A stretch of 5,202 bases of DNA, taken from positions 1-5,202 of the forward strand of contig JAMNXX010000002.1 of assembly GCA_023623095.1 (NCBI GenBank), written 5' to 3'. This stretch comes from Bacillota bacterium. Its GTDB lineage: Bacteria > Bacillota > Clostridia > Peptostreptococcales > Thermotaleaceae. The notes below the pieces were generated by a model. It saw only the letters and a list, made by a program, of their open reading frames with translations. It searched no databases and had not been told where the DNA came from. Made by a program: the position numbers and the translations under genes. This document shows positions 4,185 through 5,202 of the stretch, piece after piece. Numbering within the stretch: the stretch's first letter is position 1; every line of letters starts with the position of its first letter.

Positions 4185-5202
4185 ATGAATAAAAAAGGCT
4201 TTTCATTGAAGGAATATGTTATCGAAGCGCTTAATGGAATGGCATTGGGGTTGTTTGCATCTTTAATTATCGGTCTTATTCTAAAACAAATTGGGGATTA
4301 TGCGCATATAGCGAGCTTGAGGACATTTGGAGGAATTGCACAGCTGTTTATGGGACCTGCTATTGGTGCTGCGGTTGCATTTAGCGTAAAGGCACCTCCT
4401 CTTGGAATTTTTGCATCGATCGTAACAGGGGCGATTGGGGCTGGAACAATAAAAATGGAAGGCGCATCTGCGGTGATGCAGATTGGAGATCCTGTAGGGG
4501 CTTTTGTGGCAGCGCTTATCGGGGCGGAATTTTCAAAATTGATTTCAGGAAAGACAAAAGTTGATATTGTTTTGGTTCCTGCAGGGGCAATCATTACAGG
4601 CGGATTAGCAGGTGTTTTTGTAGGGCCTATTGTTGCATCGATGATGAAAGGGTTAGGAGAAATTATCAATACGGCGACGTATTTACATCCGATTCCAATG
4701 GGAATTGCTGTTTCTGTACTGATGGGGATGATCCTGACACTGCCTATCAGTAGTGCTGCATTGGCGATAGCCTTGGGATTAAGCGGTTTAGCGGCAGGCG
4801 CTTCTACAGTGGGATGCTGCGCCCAAATGATAGGGTTTGCTGTTGCCAGCTATCGTGAGAATGGAATCGGAGGGCTTATTGCCCAAGGATTAGGTACATC
4901 CATGCTTCAGGTTCCGAATATTATTCGCAATCCATTGATTTGGATTCCTCCTACGCTGACAAGTGCAATTTTGGGACCGATCGGAACCGTCGTATTTAAA
5001 ATGGAGAATAACAGCGCCGGTGCTGGGATGGGTACCAGCGGGTTGGTCGGACAATTTGGTACGGTGGCTGTTATGGCAGAACAGCACGGGTTAGCACCCG
5101 TGATGCTGAAAATAGCGATCCTTCACTTTATACTTCCTGCTATTTTAACATTAATCTTTTCCGAGTATATGCGCAAAAAGGGCTGGATTCGGTATGGAGA
5201 CA
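4185..5202 (+). CDS. PfoR-like / PTS_EIIC_2 family integral membrane protein, 3' end cut by the window
   Basis: The frame is open from ATG 4185 to the window end, giving 339 complete codons. The family is about 340-350 residues, so only a few codons are probably missing. It is strongly hydrophobic and rich in Gly and Ala, with several membrane segments (for example about 17-36, 50-68, 72-88, 128-150, 171-190, 191-222, 257-272 and 308-326). I recognise it as the family annotated PTS sugar transporter subunit IIC (PTS_EIIC_2) and putative toxin regulator PfoR (COG3641). The conserved-looking C-terminal stretch MENNSAGAGMGTSGLVGQFG (273-292) supports this. Its true function is not established: the IIC name rests on distant similarity, and PfoR was named for an effect on perfringolysin production. 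No EIIA or EIIB domain or phosphohistidine/cysteine partner is encoded here. A Cys pair sits at 211-212. A niacin link through the adjacent niaR is possible, but their separate terminator and intergenic gap argue against a shared transcript. Confidence 0.85.
   Translation, partial: MNKKGFSLKEYVIEALNGMALGLFASLIIGLILKQIGDYAHIASLRTFGGIAQLFMGPAIGAAVAFSVKAPPLGIFASIVTGAIGAGTIKMEGASAVMQIGDPVGAFVAALIGAEFSKLISGKTKVDIVLVPAGAIITGGLAGVFVGPIVASMMKGLGEIINTATYLHPIPMGIAVSVLMGMILTLPISSAALAIALGLSGLAAGASTVGCCAQMIGFAVASYRENGIGGLIAQGLGTSMLQVPNIIRNPLIWIPPTLTSAILGPIGTVVFKMENNSAGAGMGTSGLVGQFGTVAVMAEQHGLAPVMLKIAILHFILPAILTLIFSEYMRKKGWIRYGD

Noticed and set aside
4298..4669. 123-codon - strand ORF
   Set aside because: It is the reverse shadow of the Gly/Ala-rich PfoR-like gene. 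Its Ala/Pro/Ile-rich composition is the complement of that gene's codons.

Overview
The window looks like a low-GC, Gram-positive anaerobe of the Clostridia. The genes have strong AGGAGG-type ribosome binding sites, two of the three visible starts are GTG, and the protein families (FCD-type GntR regulator, SpeA/YaaO-type decarboxylase, NiaR, PfoR-like membrane protein) are typical of that class. The CRISPR repeat carries the ATTGAAAC end seen in clostridial type I-B arrays. I cannot name a species. All protein genes lie on the + strand.

Layout. 1-579: 3' part of a GntR/FCD transcription regulator, cut by the window start and closed by a terminator (585-617). 618-743: spacer with a 16-bp perfect palindrome (701-716). 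744-2201: complete PLP-dependent Orn/Lys/Arg decarboxylase, followed by two related terminator hairpins (2242-2273 and 2339-2380). 2383-2942: a CRISPR array of nine 30-bp repeats and eight 35-38 nt spacers, read from the - strand. 2943 to about 3110: its AT-rich leader side, with a 12-bp inverted repeat at 3062-3107. 3173-3340: promoter region of the next gene, with a dyad over the -35. 3341-3877: complete NiaR niacin-responsive repressor, with a terminator (3885-3932). 3933-4184: intergenic, with weak ORF-like debris and a TATAAT. 4185 to the end: a PfoR-like / PTS_EIIC_2 membrane protein, open at the window edge but nearly full length.

The genes appear to be separate transcription units, because each complete + strand gene ends in a terminator. 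The GntR regulator may control the decarboxylase next to it, and NiaR may control itself and possibly the PfoR-like gene; both are inferences from adjacency. No cas gene is in the window, so the array must use Cas proteins encoded elsewhere or be inactive.

The most unusual signal is in the array. The two repeats next to the presumed leader have the canonical handle AUUGAAAC. The seven farther ones share one variant, UUUAAAAU, with three substitutions that all fall in the 8-nt handle. Older repeats are expected to decay one by one, not to share a block of handle changes.
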